The notes: generated by a model from the letters alone, not told the origin. 64,000 nucleotides of DNA from Burkholderiales bacterium (GCA_028868305.1 JAGWUS010000008.1:21412-85411), one strand, 5' to 3'; counted from the first letter of the stretch, positions 18,480 through 28,866 are shown. Numbers and translations: made by a program.

Positions 18480-18911
18480 ATGGCAACTGCAAAGAAAGCT
18501 CCGGCAAAAAAAGCTGCTCCCGCAAAGAAAGTAGCACCCGCCAAGAAAGCCGCCGCACCAGCGAAGAAAGTCGCTGCCAAGGCTCCAGCCAAGAAAGCGG
18601 CTCCAGCTAAAAAGGCTGCACCCGCCAAGAAGGTTGCAGCTAAAAAGGCTCCCGCCAAAAAGCGCACTGTCAACGCTGCTTTCATGAAGGCACTGACCCC
18701 CAGCGCTGCATTGGCCGCGGTGGTTGGCAACTCCCCCCTGCCACGCACTGAAGTCGTGAGCAAGCTGTGGACCTACATCAAGAAGAACAAGCTGCAGGAT
18801 GCAGTGAACAAGCGCATGATCAACGCCGATGCGAAGTTGAAGGAAGTCTTTAACAAGGCCCAGGTTTCCATGTTTGAGATGGCTGGCCTGATCGGCAAGC
18901 ACCTCAAATAA
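18480..18911 (+). CDS. Histone H1-like protein with C-terminal SWIB domain
   Basis: A 143-residue protein. Residues 1-60 are a lysine/alanine/proline repeat (KKAPAKKAAPAKK and variants) like eukaryotic histone H1 tails, expected to bind DNA without sequence specificity. Residues about 66-143 form a SWIB/MDM2-like domain (ALTPSAALAAVVGNSPLPRTEVVSKLWTYI with ends FEMAGLIGKHLK). ATG 18480 follows AAGGA. The track start at 18444 lies upstream of this ribosome binding site. The gene is monocistronic, with a strong terminator after it. The role is presumably nucleoid organisation. The tail encodes repeated codons and may vary in length between strains. Confidence 0.9.
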   Translation: MATAKKAPAKKAAPAKKVAPAKKAAAPAKKVAAKAPAKKAAPAKKAAPAKKVAAKKAPAKKRTVNAAFMKALTPSAALAAVVGNSPLPRTEVVSKLWTYIKKNKLQDAVNKRMINADAKLKEVFNKAQVSMFEMAGLIGKHLK

Positions 18912-18932
18912 TCAGAATACTCGCGCATTCTG

Positions 18933-18959
18933 AAAAGGCCGATTCGTCGGCCTTTTTTT
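18933..18959 (+). terminator. Rho-independent terminator of the histone-like gene
   Basis: Hairpin AAAAGGCCGA-TTCG-TCGGCCTTTT followed by further T residues, about 20 bases after the stop. A UUCG-type tetraloop stabilises it. Confidence 0.92.
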
Positions 18960-18984
18960 GTTTTTCAATTAACCTAATTCATCC

Positions 18985-19995
18985 ATGCTGCGCTTCATCT
19001 TTACGCGCCTGAGCCTGATCATTCCGACCTTTTTTGGCATGACCCTGCTGGCGTTTTTTCTGATCCGCATGGTGCCGGGCGACCCTATCGAAACCCTTGC
19101 TGGCGAACGCGGTATTGACGCGGAACGCCACGCGGTGCTACTCAAGGAATACGGACTCGACCGTCCCGTCTTCGTCCAATACGGCATCTACATTGGCAAG
19201 GTGCTGCAAGGGGATCTGGGCAAATCCATCATTACCCAGGCACCGGTATTGAGCGAGTTCTCGGCTCTCTTCCCCGCGACCATCGAGTTGGCCCTGTGCG
19301 CCATCCTGTTTGCGCTGCTGATCGGAATTCCGGCAGGCATCGTGGCCGCCGTCAAACGCAACTCTATCCTCGACCACGGTGTCATGGGCGTCGCGCTGAC
19401 GGGCTACTCCATGCCCATCTTCTGGTGGGGCCTGCTGCTGATTCTGCTGTTCTCGGTGCAACTTGATCTGACACCGGTATCCGGGCGCATCGCAGTGCAG
19501 TATTTCTTTGAACCGGTCACCGGCTTCATGCTGATTGATTCCCTGCTTTCGGGTGAAAAAGGGGCTTTCATATCCACCGTGTCGCACTTGATCCTGCCCA
19601 CCATCGTGCTAGGGACGAATCCGTTGGCAGTGATTGCACGCATGACCCGCTCCGCCATGCTCGAAGTCATGGGCGAGGACTATATCCGTACCGCACGCGC
19701 CAAAGGTCTGTCGAGTTTCCGGGTCATTGCGGTGCATGCACTTCGCAATGCGCTGATTCCTGTGATCACTGTCATCGGCCTGCAGGTTGGCGTGCTGTTT
19801 ACCGGGGCCATCCTGACCGAAACCATTTTTTCCTGGCCCGGTGTGGGCAAATGGCTGATTGAAGCCATCAGCCGTCGGGACTACCCGGTGCTGCAGGGCG
19901 GCATGTTGCTGCTGGGCGCTGTGGTCATGGCGATCAACCTGCTGGTAGACCTGGCTTACGGCATCATCAATCCACGCATCAGGCACCAGAAATGA
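18985..19995 (+). CDS. dppB: Dipeptide ABC transporter permease DppB
   Basis: Inner membrane permease of 336 residues. The N-terminal MLRFIFTRLSLIIPTFFGMT and FFLIRMVPGDPIE are the standard DppB/OppB opening. The EAA loop EDYIRTARAKGLSSFRVI and the C-terminal TETIFSWPGVGKWLIEAI are clear. First gene of dppB-C-D-F-A, 25 bp after the preceding terminator. It overlaps dppC by four bases. Confidence 0.95.
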   Translation: MLRFIFTRLSLIIPTFFGMTLLAFFLIRMVPGDPIETLAGERGIDAERHAVLLKEYGLDRPVFVQYGIYIGKVLQGDLGKSIITQAPVLSEFSALFPATIELALCAILFALLIGIPAGIVAAVKRNSILDHGVMGVALTGYSMPIFWWGLLLILLFSVQLDLTPVSGRIAVQYFFEPVTGFMLIDSLLSGEKGAFISTVSHLILPTIVLGTNPLAVIARMTRSAMLEVMGEDYIRTARAKGLSSFRVIAVHALRNALIPVITVIGLQVGVLFTGAILTETIFSWPGVGKWLIEAISRRDYPVLQGGMLLLGAVVMAINLLVDLAYGIINPRIRHQK

Positions 19996-20894
19996 GTACT
20001 ACCAATATGTTGCCAGCAATATCAGCACCCGCACCGGTGCATCCCTTCTTTGACTTCTGGCGCTCCTTCAAAGCCAACAAAGGCGCGCTGGCCGGCCTCG
20101 TAATCGTGGCGGCCGTCTTGCTCATGGCGACCTTTGCCGGAGTGATTGCGCCGTACGCACCAGATCTCACGGACAACTCGGTGTTCCTGGTTCCTCCCGC
20201 CTGGCAGGCTGGCGGCTCGTCCGCGCATCTGCTGGGTACCGATGCCATCGGGCGCGACATCCTGTCAAGGCTCATACACGGCGCACGCCTGTCGCTGCTG
20301 ATCGGCATTGCGGTGGTCGCTCTTTCCGTGATTCTGGGTACCGTGTTGGGCCTGCTGGCGGGCTACTTCCGTGGCGTCTTTGAGATCACCATCATGCGCC
20401 TGATGGACATTGTCCTCACCCTGCCCAGCCTCCTGCTGGCCATCGTGATTGTGGCCATTCTCGGGCCCGGCATGATGAATGCCATGCTGGCCGTGGCTAT
20501 TGTGGTGTTGCCCCACTATGTGCGCATCACCCGCGCTGCGGTGATATCCGAAACATCGCGTGATTACGTCACTGCGGCGCGCATGGGGGGGGCTGGTCAC
20601 ATCCGCCTAATGTTCAACGAGGTGCTGCCCAACTGCACCGCACCGCTAATCGTGCAGGCCTCGCTGGGAATTTCCACCGCCATTCTGGATGCGGCGGCCT
20701 TGGGTTTTCTGGGCTTGGGCGCCCAGCCCCCTGCCCCCGAGTGGGGAACCATGCTGGCCGATGCGCGCGAGTTCGTTCTACGCGCATGGTGGGTGGTGAC
20801 CTTTCCCGGCCTGATGATCCTGATCACCGTATTGGCTTTTAACCTGCTGGGCGACGGCTTGCGCGACGCGCTGGACCCCAAGCTCAAGCGATAA
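19992..20894 (+). CDS. dppC: Dipeptide ABC transporter permease DppC
   Basis: Inner membrane permease of 300 residues pairing with DppB. Seen are FWRSFKANKGALAGLVI at the start, LLGTDAIGRDILSRLIHGAR, the EAA loop SRDYVTAARMGGAGHIRLMF, and AALGFLGLGAQPPAPEWGTM, all standard for DppC/OppC. Its ATG overlaps the dppB stop (ATGA), indicating coupled translation. dppD follows after 6 bp. Confidence 0.95.
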   Translation: MSTTNMLPAISAPAPVHPFFDFWRSFKANKGALAGLVIVAAVLLMATFAGVIAPYAPDLTDNSVFLVPPAWQAGGSSAHLLGTDAIGRDILSRLIHGARLSLLIGIAVVALSVILGTVLGLLAGYFRGVFEITIMRLMDIVLTLPSLLLAIVIVAILGPGMMNAMLAVAIVVLPHYVRITRAAVISETSRDYVTAARMGGAGHIRLMFNEVLPNCTAPLIVQASLGISTAILDAAALGFLGLGAQPPAPEWGTMLADAREFVLRAWWVVTFPGLMILITVLAFNLLGDGLRDALDPKLKR

Positions 20895-20900
20895 GAACCC

Positions 20901-21896
20901 ATGGCACTGCTTGAAATAGAAAACCTGTCGGTCGAGTTTCCGTCGTACAACGCAACCATGCATGCGGTCGACGGGGTGAGCCTGTGCATTGAAGCCGGTG
21001 AAGTGTTGGGAATCGTCGGCGAATCCGGCTCTGGAAAAAGCGTCACCATGATGGCCCTGATGGGCCTGGTGTCCTTCCCCGGCCGCGTCAAGGCCGATGT
21101 ACTACGCTTTGATGGCCACGATCTCCTGGCCCTGTCGGACCATAAACGACGCAAGCTCATCGGCAAAGACCTGTCTATGATTTTTCAGGACCCCACCACC
21201 AGCCTGAATCCCTGCTTCACCGTAGGCTTCCAACTGACCGAGACATTGCGGCTTCACATGGGCATGGACAAGGCTGCTGCGCGTCGACGCAGCATTGCGC
21301 TACTCGAACAGGTGGGCATTCCTGCGCCGGAGAGCCGCCTTTCGGTTTACCCGCATCAGCTGTCAGGCGGCATGAGCCAGCGTGTGATGATTGCCATGGC
21401 CATTGCCTGCAACCCCAAGTTGCTGATTGCCGATGAACCCACCACCGCACTGGATGTCACCATCCAGGCGCAGATTCTGGACCTGCTGCGCAGCCTGCAG
21501 AAAGACCGCGGCATGGCGCTGGTGCTGATCACCCACAACATGGGCGTGGTCAGCGAAATGGCGCAACGCGTAGCCGTCATGTACGCCGGCCAGTTGATGG
21601 AGCAGCGGAATGCCCAGGCGCTGTTTCACAGCCCCCGGCACCCCTACACCGAAGCGCTCATGGCATCCCTACCGGAACGCAGCCAAGGCAGTGAACGACT
21701 GGCCACAATTCCGGGCATGGTCCCGGGACTGTATGACCGGCCTATCGGCTGCCTGTTTGGGCCACGCTGCAGTTATGCCAGGACACAGGAATGCGCGCAG
21801 CGCCCGGCCCTGCAGGCCCTGCCGGATGGGGCTGTGCGTTGCCACTTCCCGCTGGCCAAAACCACAGGTAGACAAGTCAGTGAGGTCACCGCATGA
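20901..21896 (+). CDS. dppD: Dipeptide ABC transporter ATP-binding protein DppD
   Basis: ATPase of 331 residues. Walker [10 protein letters not shown], signature [15 protein letters not shown], Walker [14 protein letters not shown] and the histidine in LITHNMGVV are complete. The C-terminal oligopeptide-transporter extension [19 protein letters not shown] carries the cysteines that coordinate an iron-sulfur cluster in DppD-type proteins. It overlaps dppF by four bases. Confidence 0.95.
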   Translation: MALLEIENLSVEFPSYNATMHAVDGVSLCIEAGEVLGIVGESGSGKSVTMMALMGLVSFPGRVKADVLRFDGHDLLALSDHKRRKLIGKDLSMIFQDPTTSLNPCFTVGFQLTETLRLHMGMDKAAARRRSIALLEQVGIPAPESRLSVYPHQLSGGMSQRVMIAMAIACNPKLLIADEPTTALDVTIQAQILDLLRSLQKDRGMALVLITHNMGVVSEMAQRVAVMYAGQLMEQRNAQALFHSPRHPYTEALMASLPERSQGSERLATIPGMVPGLYDRPIGCLFGPRCSYARTQECAQRPALQALPDGAVRCHFPLAKTTGRQVSEVTA

Positions 21897-22903
21897 ACGC
21901 ACACCTCACACCCGCTTCCAATGCAGACAACACAGTGTTACAGGCGCACAACCTGCGCAAGGTTTACCCCATCAGCAATGGCTTTCTGCGCAAGGCGGAC
22001 CAGTTGCAGGCCGTAGGCGGTGTGTCGTTCTCGGTCTGTGCGGGAAAGACGCTCGCCATCGTGGGCGAATCCGGCTGCGGCAAATCCACACTCGCACGCA
22101 TGGTCTCGCTCATTGAATCGCCTTCTGCCGGCGCATTGACGGTGGGTGGCGTCGACGTGGTAGCCGCCTCCGACCACGACAGGCGGTTGCTGCGGCAAAA
22201 GGTGCAGCTGGTCTTTCAAAACCCCTACGGTTCGCTGAATCCCCGCAAGCGCATCGGCCAGATTCTGGAAGCGCCGCTGGAAATCAACACCCAGCTCAAC
22301 GCCGCACAGCGTGCAGAGAAAGCACGCGCCATGCTGGCTCTGGTCGGGCTGCGACCTGAGCACTACGACCGCTATCCGCATATGTTCTCGGGTGGGCAGC
22401 GCCAGCGTATTGCGATAGCACGCGCCCTGATGCTCAACCCTGCACTGGTGGTGGCCGATGAGCCGGTCTCGGCGCTCGATGTCTCCATTCAGGCTCAGGT
22501 ATTGAACCTGCTGGCTGACCTGCAGAAAGGCCTGGGCTTGGCCTATCTATTCATTTCGCACGATCTGGGGGTGGTACGCCACATCGCCCACGATGTCCTC
22601 GTGATGTACCTGGGCCACAGCGTGGAGCAGGGTAACAAGGAAACGATCTTCAGCAATCCCTTGCACCCCTACACCCAGGCCCTGCTGGCGTCCACACCCG
22701 GACTCGCCGGAAGTGGACCCGCAAAGCGTCGCATGGTGCTCAAGGGTGAGCTGCCCTCCCCCCTCAATCCGCCCAAAGGATGCGTGTTCTCGACCCGCTG
22801 CCCACATGCCAGCGCGCAATGCCTCGTAGAGCGCCCACCACTGCAGAATTTGTTGGGAAGATCGGTGGCCTGTTTTGAAGCACAGCGCATCGCAAACCCG
22901 TAA
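21893..22903 (+). CDS. dppF: Dipeptide ABC transporter ATP-binding protein DppF
   Basis: Second ATPase of the importer, 336 residues. Walker [11 protein letters not shown]-loop [14 protein letters not shown], signature [15 protein letters not shown], Walker [15 protein letters not shown] and FISHDLGVV are intact. The cysteine-containing C-terminal tail [15 protein letters not shown] is present. The start ATG overlaps the dppD stop. dppA follows after 60 bases that include a small hairpin. Confidence 0.95.
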   Translation: MNAHLTPASNADNTVLQAHNLRKVYPISNGFLRKADQLQAVGGVSFSVCAGKTLAIVGESGCGKSTLARMVSLIESPSAGALTVGGVDVVAASDHDRRLLRQKVQLVFQNPYGSLNPRKRIGQILEAPLEINTQLNAAQRAEKARAMLALVGLRPEHYDRYPHMFSGGQRQRIAIARALMLNPALVVADEPVSALDVSIQAQVLNLLADLQKGLGLAYLFISHDLGVVRHIAHDVLVMYLGHSVEQGNKETIFSNPLHPYTQALLASTPGLAGSGPAKRRMVLKGELPSPLNPPKGCVFSTRCPHASAQCLVERPPLQNLLGRSVACFEAQRIANP

Positions 22904-22918
22904 CAACCCGAGTAGGTA

Positions 22919-22936
22919 ACGCCACGATTCTGGCGT
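22919..22936 (+). other. Small hairpin between dppF and dppA
   Basis: Perfect six-base arms ACGCCA and TGGCGT with a six-base loop, not directly followed by a T run. It could be a processing or stability element that raises the level of the binding-protein mRNA over the rest of the operon. Confidence 0.4.
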
Positions 22937-22963
22937 AGCATGGTTTTCTTTTAGGAGTTACTG

Positions 22964-24583
22964 ATGATCCGTTCTTTCACCCGCAAGCGCCTGAGCAAAT
23001 CTGCGTTGCTATGCGCAGTGGCTGTACCGGCCATGATGGCCATGGCCTCTGCCTCTGCAAAAACACTGGTGTTCTGCTCCGAAGGCAGCCCCGAGAATTT
23101 CTACCCCGGCATCAACACCACGGGAACGTCGTTTGACGCAAACGAACAGATCTATGACAACCTCATCAAGTTCGAACGCGGCGGCACTGCACTTGTACCT
23201 GGCCTGGCCGAAAAATGGACCGTTTCCAAAGATGGCACCGAGTACACCTTCCACTTGCGCAAGGGCGTGAAGTGGCAATCCAACAAGAACTTCAAGCCCT
23301 CGCGTGACTTCAACGCCGATGATGTGCTGTTCATGTTCGAGCGCCAGTGGAAAGAAAACGACCCCTACTTCAAGGTCACCAGCTCCAACCACGCCTACTT
23401 TGGTGACATGGGCATGCCCAAGCTGCTCAAGTCAGTGGACAAGGTGGACGAGTACACCGTCAAGGTCACCCTGAACCAGCCCGAAGCCCCCTTCCTGGCC
23501 AACCTGGCCATGCAGTTCGCCGGCATTCAGTCCAAGGAATACGCCATTGCCATGCTGAAAGCTGGCACACCCGAGAAAATCGACCAGGACCCCATTGGCA
23601 CCGGTGCGTTCCAGCTGGTGCAATACCAGAAAGACGCCATCATCCGCTACAAGGCGTTTCCCCAGTACTGGCAAGGCAAAGCCAAGATTGATGACCTAAT
23701 CTTCTCCATCACCCCCGACGCCGCTGTGCGTTGGGCCAAGCTGCAAAAGGGTGAGTGCCATGTCATGCCCTACCCCAACCCCGCTGACCTGGACGCCATC
23801 CGCAAGGACGCCAATGTCACCGTGCTGGAGCAGCCCGGCCTGAACGTGGGCTACCTGGCCTACAACACCACCAAAAAACCGTTTGACGATGTGCGCGTAC
23901 GCAAGGCTATCAACATGTCCATCGACAAGAAGGCTATCGTGTCTGCGGTGTACCTGAGCACCGGCGTACCCGCCACCAACCCCATCCCTCCAGGACAGTG
24001 GTCGTACAACAAAGCCATCAAGGATGACGCGTTTAACCCCACTGAAGCCAAGAAACTGCTGGCCGCAGCCGGTTACCCCAATGGTTTCACCACCGACCTG
24101 TGGGCCATGCCTGTGCAGCGCCCCTACAACCCCAATGCCAAGCGCATTGCCGAGTTGATGCAGGCAGACCTGGCCAAGGTCGGCGTCAAGGCCGAGATCA
24201 AGAGCTTTGAGTGGGGCGAGTACCGCAAGCGCATGCAGGCCGGAGAACACCAGATGGGCATGCTGGGCTGGACCGGTGACAACGGAGACCCGGACAACTT
24301 CCTTCACACCCTGCTGGGCTGCGATTCTGCCAAGAGCGGTGGCTCCAACGTAGCCAAGTTTTGCTACAAGCCTTTTGACGACCTGGTCGTCAAAGCCAAG
24401 ACAGTGACCAACCCTGCCGAGCGTACCAAGCTGTACGAAAAAGCCCAGGTAATCTTCAAGGAACAGGCCCCCTGGTTCACCATTGCCCACGCAGTGCAGT
24501 TGAAACCCGTGCGCAAGGAAGTGATCGACTTCAAATTGAGCCCGTTTGGTCGCCACACCTTCTACGGCGTGGACATCAAGTAA
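22964..24583 (+). CDS. dppA: Dipeptide-binding periplasmic protein DppA
   Basis: Family 5 extracellular solute-binding protein of 539 residues. The signal peptide covers residues 1-33 (ending ASASA). The mature start [38 protein letters not shown] and [15 protein letters not shown] match DppA. The ATG at 22964 has TAGGAG six bases upstream. It is last in the operon, and binding protein is usually needed in excess. Related proteins bind heme or 5-aminolevulinate as well as dipeptides, so the range of ligands is open. A strong terminator follows. Confidence 0.95.
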   Translation: MIRSFTRKRLSKSALLCAVAVPAMMAMASASAKTLVFCSEGSPENFYPGINTTGTSFDANEQIYDNLIKFERGGTALVPGLAEKWTVSKDGTEYTFHLRKGVKWQSNKNFKPSRDFNADDVLFMFERQWKENDPYFKVTSSNHAYFGDMGMPKLLKSVDKVDEYTVKVTLNQPEAPFLANLAMQFAGIQSKEYAIAMLKAGTPEKIDQDPIGTGAFQLVQYQKDAIIRYKAFPQYWQGKAKIDDLIFSITPDAAVRWAKLQKGECHVMPYPNPADLDAIRKDANVTVLEQPGLNVGYLAYNTTKKPFDDVRVRKAINMSIDKKAIVSAVYLSTGVPATNPIPPGQWSYNKAIKDDAFNPTEAKKLLAAAGYPNGFTTDLWAMPVQRPYNPNAKRIAELMQADLAKVGVKAEIKSFEWGEYRKRMQAGEHQMGMLGWTGDNGDPDNFLHTLLGCDSAKSGGSNVAKFCYKPFDDLVVKAKTVTNPAERTKLYEKAQVIFKEQAPWFTIAHAVQLKPVRKEVIDFKLSPFGRHTFYGVDIK

Positions 24584-24600
24584 TCCGCTTTCACCGACAG

Positions 24601-24629
24601 AAAAGGGCTGGTATGCACCAGCCCTTTTT
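24601..24629 (+). terminator. Rho-independent terminator of the dpp operon
   Basis: Hairpin AAAAGGGCTGGT-ATGC-ACCAGCCC followed by TTTTT, 17 bases after the dppA stop. Confidence 0.92.
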
Positions 24630-24675
24630 CATTGCCGCAAGCCACTTGTACTGTCTATTGCGAGGCACAATAGAC

Positions 24676-26970
24676 ATGATGAACTCGGCAACGATGCTCG
24701 CAACGCGCAAACCCGACATGCGCAATCGGTGGGCGGTGTTTACTGTGGTGTACGCCACTGTCTGGCTACTCACCTGGTACTCGGCCCGCGTTTTTGACAT
24801 CCTGGGTGTGGTCAGTTTGTGGTATCTGCCCGGTGGTCTACGCTTCTTCTGTCTGCTGCTTCTTGGCCCCGTTGGATTGTTGGTGGAGGTATTCACTGCA
24901 TCCGTCCTGCTTCTGCTGCAAATCACGCTGTCCAGCGCACCGGCTCCCGAATTTGGATCTTCACAGTCCTTGTGGGCCATTTACAACCTGATTGCATTTC
25001 CCCTTGCCTATGCGGTGATCGTATTACCCTTGCGCTGGTACCTGCGCAACAAGCTGGATTTTGCCCGCCCGGTCCACAGCGTTTTATTTTTGTTGGCCGC
25101 CTTAGGGTCGGCCACGCTAGCGGCATTGGCCGGCACATTGAATCTGGTGTTGTCAGGTGCCATTGCGCTCGACCAGGCCAACGGACTTTTTTTGAATTGG
25201 CTGACGGGAGATTTTATTGGCATCGTCACGCTTGCGCCTCTGCTGTGGGTTATTGTTTCGCCCAGGGTTTTGCATTGGCTCAATCGAGGTCAATGGCAGT
25301 TGCCGTCGACATCCGACCCGCAAGCGCAGCATGCCCGAACCTATGTCAACACGGCCCTGCTTGTAGCATTGGCCCTCGTGCTGCTATTTGTGACTCCCAT
25401 AGTGTTTGGGGTCACCCAGATACCCCCCATGGCGACCCTGCTTTTGCTGTTGCCGCTTGCCGGTTTGACCTTGCACTACGGCCTGCGCAGCGCGGTGCTG
25501 GCGATTGTGTTGCTGGACATCGGCCTGGTTATCAGCGTTGCGCTACTCCATCAGCGCCAATGGGCGCTCCAGTACCAACTGGTGATGACTGCCATAGCGT
25601 TGGTTGGTTTGTGGTTGGGTGGTGCAATCGAGGCAAGCCGTCGCGTTGTGGTGCGCCTGAAAGACTTTTCCAGCATCTCCAACGACCTGCTTTGGGAGAT
25701 GGATGCCCAGGGTCTGCTCACTGCCAGTGGACGCCTGGCCAATGAACTTGCCATAGCGCCTTCGGTGCCATGGGCCACATTGCGCAAGTTGCTTTCGCGA
25801 GCCGATAGCGATGCACTGAAAGAAGCCGCGTCCCTGGCAGAGCCCTTTCACCGTCTGGAAGTTGCGCTGCAGCGGGGTAGCGGGCCCCGCCGCTGGCTCA
25901 GTATCAGTGGACTCCCGTTGTGGAACGACAGTGGCGAACGCGTTGGCTACCGCGGCGTTGCCTCCGAAATTACCGACGCACTGGAAGCCAGAGCGCTGCT
26001 GAGCAACTACAACCAGGCCTTACTCACGCAAGTCGCACAGCGAACCGCCGAACTGACACTCAGCAACAATGAGCTGGCTATCAAGAAGCAGCAACTGCAG
26101 GTCTTGCTTGCTGCTGCGCCCGTAGGCGTGCTGGAGCTCGACAGCCAAAATCGGTGCCGCTACCTCAATGAGAACGGCGGCAAATTGCTCGGTCTTTCCC
26201 TGGACGATGCCCATGAAAGAGATCTGCGCGAGTTCATCGACCCCGATGACCGTACGCGTGTGATCCAGAGCCTGGGAGAAACGTCCGCCCAGTCAGGAGT
26301 GCAGAGCATGGAGTTTCGCCTGCATCGCAGTGGCAGCTGGTGCGCCGCTTACTGGATCAAATTTCGCCCGTTAGATCAACAAATTGACAACACCATCATG
26401 GTGCTTGTCGACGCAACCGCCCGCCACCAGCAAGAACAGCAACTGTGGAAACTGGCCCACCACGACACATTGACCGATCTGCCCAACCGCAGTTTGTTTC
26501 TGGACCGCTGCACGCAGCTTTTTACGCAGGCAAAGCGCCGGGGTGTAGGTGCGACCATGCTTTGGCTTGATCTGGACGGATTCAAATCTGTCAACGACAC
26601 GCTGGGACACGCAGCTGGGGACGCCTTGCTGGTGCTCGTTGCGCAGCGGCTCAAAAGCCGCGTCCGTGATGGTGACACGGTGGCACGCATGGGCGGTGAT
26701 GAGTTCGCCATCATCCTGCCAGATACCACCAACGCAGACGGCGCCATGCATATCGCCAATGCCTTGGTCGATCTGCTGGGCCATCCGTACCAGCTGCCCC
26801 AGGGTGTCGCAAACATTTCCGTCAGCATCGGCGTAGCACTGTATCCGCAGGACGCCAGCACCGTCGACGCGTTGATGCAACAAGCTGACAGTGCCATGTA
26901 CCGCGCCAAAAGGTCCGGAAAAAATCAGGTCCAGCTGGCGGCGCAATTTGGTGGCAACCGGCCCACATAG
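24676..26970 (+). CDS. Membrane-anchored diguanylate cyclase (MASE1-PAS-GGDEF)
   Basis: A 764-residue protein. Residues about 20-315 hold eight or more hydrophobic segments of MASE1 type (SLWYLPGGLRFFCLLLLGP). Residues about 330-600 carry two PAS-like regions around a short coiled coil. The last 170 residues are a GGDEF domain with DLDGFKSVNDTLGHAAGD and the intact active site ARMGGDEFAIILPD. The inhibitory I-site RxxD is present as RDGD five residues before GGDEF, so the enzyme should make cyclic-di-GMP and be feedback inhibited. There is no EAL domain. The start is taken at ATG 24676 (another ATG follows at 24679); the track start overlaps the dpp terminator. It stands alone after the dpp operon. 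Confidence 0.9.
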   Translation: MMNSATMLATRKPDMRNRWAVFTVVYATVWLLTWYSARVFDILGVVSLWYLPGGLRFFCLLLLGPVGLLVEVFTASVLLLLQITLSSAPAPEFGSSQSLWAIYNLIAFPLAYAVIVLPLRWYLRNKLDFARPVHSVLFLLAALGSATLAALAGTLNLVLSGAIALDQANGLFLNWLTGDFIGIVTLAPLLWVIVSPRVLHWLNRGQWQLPSTSDPQAQHARTYVNTALLVALALVLLFVTPIVFGVTQIPPMATLLLLLPLAGLTLHYGLRSAVLAIVLLDIGLVISVALLHQRQWALQYQLVMTAIALVGLWLGGAIEASRRVVVRLKDFSSISNDLLWEMDAQGLLTASGRLANELAIAPSVPWATLRKLLSRADSDALKEAASLAEPFHRLEVALQRGSGPRRWLSISGLPLWNDSGERVGYRGVASEITDALEARALLSNYNQALLTQVAQRTAELTLSNNELAIKKQQLQVLLAAAPVGVLELDSQNRCRYLNENGGKLLGLSLDDAHERDLREFIDPDDRTRVIQSLGETSAQSGVQSMEFRLHRSGSWCAAYWIKFRPLDQQIDNTIMVLVDATARHQQEQQLWKLAHHDTLTDLPNRSLFLDRCTQLFTQAKRRGVGATMLWLDLDGFKSVNDTLGHAAGDALLVLVAQRLKSRVRDGDTVARMGGDEFAIILPDTTNADGAMHIANALVDLLGHPYQLPQGVANISVSIGVALYPQDASTVDALMQQADSAMYRAKRSGKNQVQLAAQFGGNRPT

Positions 26971-27056
26971 TCACCCGTCGCGCCAGGTGCCATGGCGGGG
27001 AAGCGGATGACATTCATAAAAAAATGACTCTAGCCAGCGCCCACCATGTACAAGCA

Positions 27057-27073
27057 GCTACATTTTTTATAGC
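27057..27073. repeat. Dispersed repeat GCTAY-N7-RTAGC, copy 1
   Basis: 17-bp core GCTACATTTTTTATAGC, ending three bases before the stop codon of the thiamine-diphosphate enzyme on the minus strand. The following AATCAGCGGGCTAAGGCC resembles the distal part of copies 2 and 5 (GCGGGC, GGCTAGAGGCC). Confidence 0.65.
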
Positions 27074-27075
27074 AA

Positions 27076-28845
27076 TCAGCGGGCTAAGGCCGTCCGGGTA
27101 ATGGCCGATAGCGTGCCGCGGGTGCTGATGAGTTCGGGCTCCAGCACCACTTCAATCAGCGTGCCTTCGGGTCGCGCCAACGCGGCCAGCAGTTCCGTCT
27201 CAAACGCATCGCTGCGCTGGATACGCACCCCCACATAGCCATAAGCCTTGGCCAGCGCCACAAAGTCGGGGTTCTTTAGCTTGGTACCCGCCACATGCTG
27301 CGGGTACTCGCGCTCCTGGTGCATGCGGATGGTGCCGTACATGCCGTTGTTGAGCAGCAGGATGATGGTCTTGGCGCCATGCTGCACGGCCGTGGCCAGC
27401 TCCTGCCCGTTCATCAAAAAGTCGCCATCACCTGCAATGGTGAATGCGGTACGGCCCGTCGTGATAGCCGCGGCAATCGCTGCAGGCACGCCATAGCCCA
27501 TCGCCCCGTTGGTCGGCGCGAGCTGGGTCTTGTGCCCGCTTGCCAGGCCCGCATAGCGGTAGAAGCGGTGCAGCCAGCTGGCAAAGTTGCCCGCGCCATT
27601 GGTCAGCACCGCATCGGCGGGCAAATGCTTTTGCAGTGTGGCAATCACCTTCGGCATATTCACCAGGCCCGCGGGCGTGTCGGCAGGCAAGTCCTGGATG
27701 ACAGATGGCTGCAGATTGGCCAGGTAGTCGGCATGGCAGCCTTGCGTCCAGGACTCCCAGAGCACACTCACTGGCGCGGTCAGCACCTCCAGTGAGCGGG
27801 CTGCGGCACGCATACTGGCATGGATGGCCAGATCGGCCTGGTACACCCGGTTCAGCTCTTCCGCACTGGCATGGATATGCACCAGCGTCTGCGCGGCTTT
27901 GGGCGCCTGCAGCAGCGTGTAGCCGCCCGTGGTCATCTCGCCCAGCCGTGGCCCGATGGCGAGGATCAGGTCGCTCTCCTTGATGCGTTTGGCCAGCAGC
28001 GGATTGATGCCAATGCCTACGTCGCCCGCATACTGCGGGTGGTGGTTGTCAAAGGTGTCCTGAAAGCGGAATGCGTTGCCCACCGGCAGGTGCCAGTTTT
28101 CGGCAAAACGCTGCAGCGCCTGCGCCGCCTGGGGCGTCCAGCCGCCCCCGCCAGCGATGACAAAGGGACGCTCCGCTTTTAATAGCAGCTCACGCAAGCG
28201 GCGCAGGGACCCGGGGTCGCTCCAGGCCTCCACCGGCTCCACGCGCAGCAAAGGTTGTGGCGGTTGGCCTGTGACCTTATCCACCACCAGAGTTTCCGTG
28301 AGCATGTCCTCCGGTAACACCAGCACCACCGGGCCAGGCCGGCCATTCATCGCGGTGGCAAAGGCGCGGGCGATGTATTCGGGAATGCGGGCCACTTCGT
28401 CAATGCGCTCCACACGCTTGGCCATGCCCAGGGTACTCGGGCCAAACATCACACGGTAGTCCATCTCCTGAAAGGCCTCGCGGTCGCGCTGATCGCTGGC
28501 GACATCGCCGACGAACAACACCATGGGTGTGGAGTCCTGAAATGCGGTGTGTACACCAATCGACGCATTGGTTGCGCCCGGGCCACGGGTCACAAAACAC
28601 ACGCCGGGGCGGCCGGTCAGCTTACCGTGCGCCTCGGCCATGAAGGCGGCACCGCCCTCCTGGCGGTTGATCACAAACTGGATCTGCTCACGGTACCGGT
28701 GGAAGCCGTCCAGTACCGCCAGATAGCTTTCGCCGGGCACGCCAAATGCATGGGTTACGCCCTGCTCGACAAGACATTGCACCAGCAGGTGACCGGCCAG
28801 GGTGGGGGCTAAGGTGGAAGAAGTGGTGTTATGCATGCACACCAT
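27076..28845 (-). CDS. Thiamine-diphosphate-dependent enzyme, acetolactate synthase-like
   Basis: A 589-residue three-domain ThDP enzyme. The N-terminal PYR domain holds the catalytic glutamate in VINRQEGGAAFMAEA. The central domain is of TPP_enzyme_M type. The C-terminal PP domain has the ThDP/Mg motif AGDGDFLMNGQELATAV ending in LLNN. It resembles acetolactate synthase large subunits, but no small subunit gene is near. It lies 21 bp after phhA, probably in one transcript with hpd and phhA, which suggests action on a 2-oxo acid linked to aromatic amino acids, for example a phenylpyruvate-type decarboxylase (inference). Starts at 28845 and 28836 are both ATG and neither has a clear ribosome binding site. 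A dispersed repeat touches its 3' end. Confidence 0.82.
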   Translation of the reverse strand: MVCMHNTTSSTLAPTLAGHLLVQCLVEQGVTHAFGVPGESYLAVLDGFHRYREQIQFVINRQEGGAAFMAEAHGKLTGRPGVCFVTRGPGATNASIGVHTAFQDSTPMVLFVGDVASDQRDREAFQEMDYRVMFGPSTLGMAKRVERIDEVARIPEYIARAFATAMNGRPGPVVLVLPEDMLTETLVVDKVTGQPPQPLLRVEPVEAWSDPGSLRRLRELLLKAERPFVIAGGGGWTPQAAQALQRFAENWHLPVGNAFRFQDTFDNHHPQYAGDVGIGINPLLAKRIKESDLILAIGPRLGEMTTGGYTLLQAPKAAQTLVHIHASAEELNRVYQADLAIHASMRAAARSLEVLTAPVSVLWESWTQGCHADYLANLQPSVIQDLPADTPAGLVNMPKVIATLQKHLPADAVLTNGAGNFASWLHRFYRYAGLASGHKTQLAPTNGAMGYGVPAAIAAAITTGRTAFTIAGDGDFLMNGQELATAVQHGAKTIILLLNNGMYGTIRMHQEREYPQHVAGTKLKNPDFVALAKAYGYVGVRIQRSDAFETELLAALARPEGTLIEVVLEPELISTRGTLSAITRTALAR

Positions 28846-28866
28846 TGTGCCGACTAAATCCGGTGG

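Noticed and set aside
18486-18660. Tandem DNA repeat or CRISPR-like array
   Set aside because: The repetition is the lysine/alanine/proline codon repeat of the histone-like protein, without spacers.
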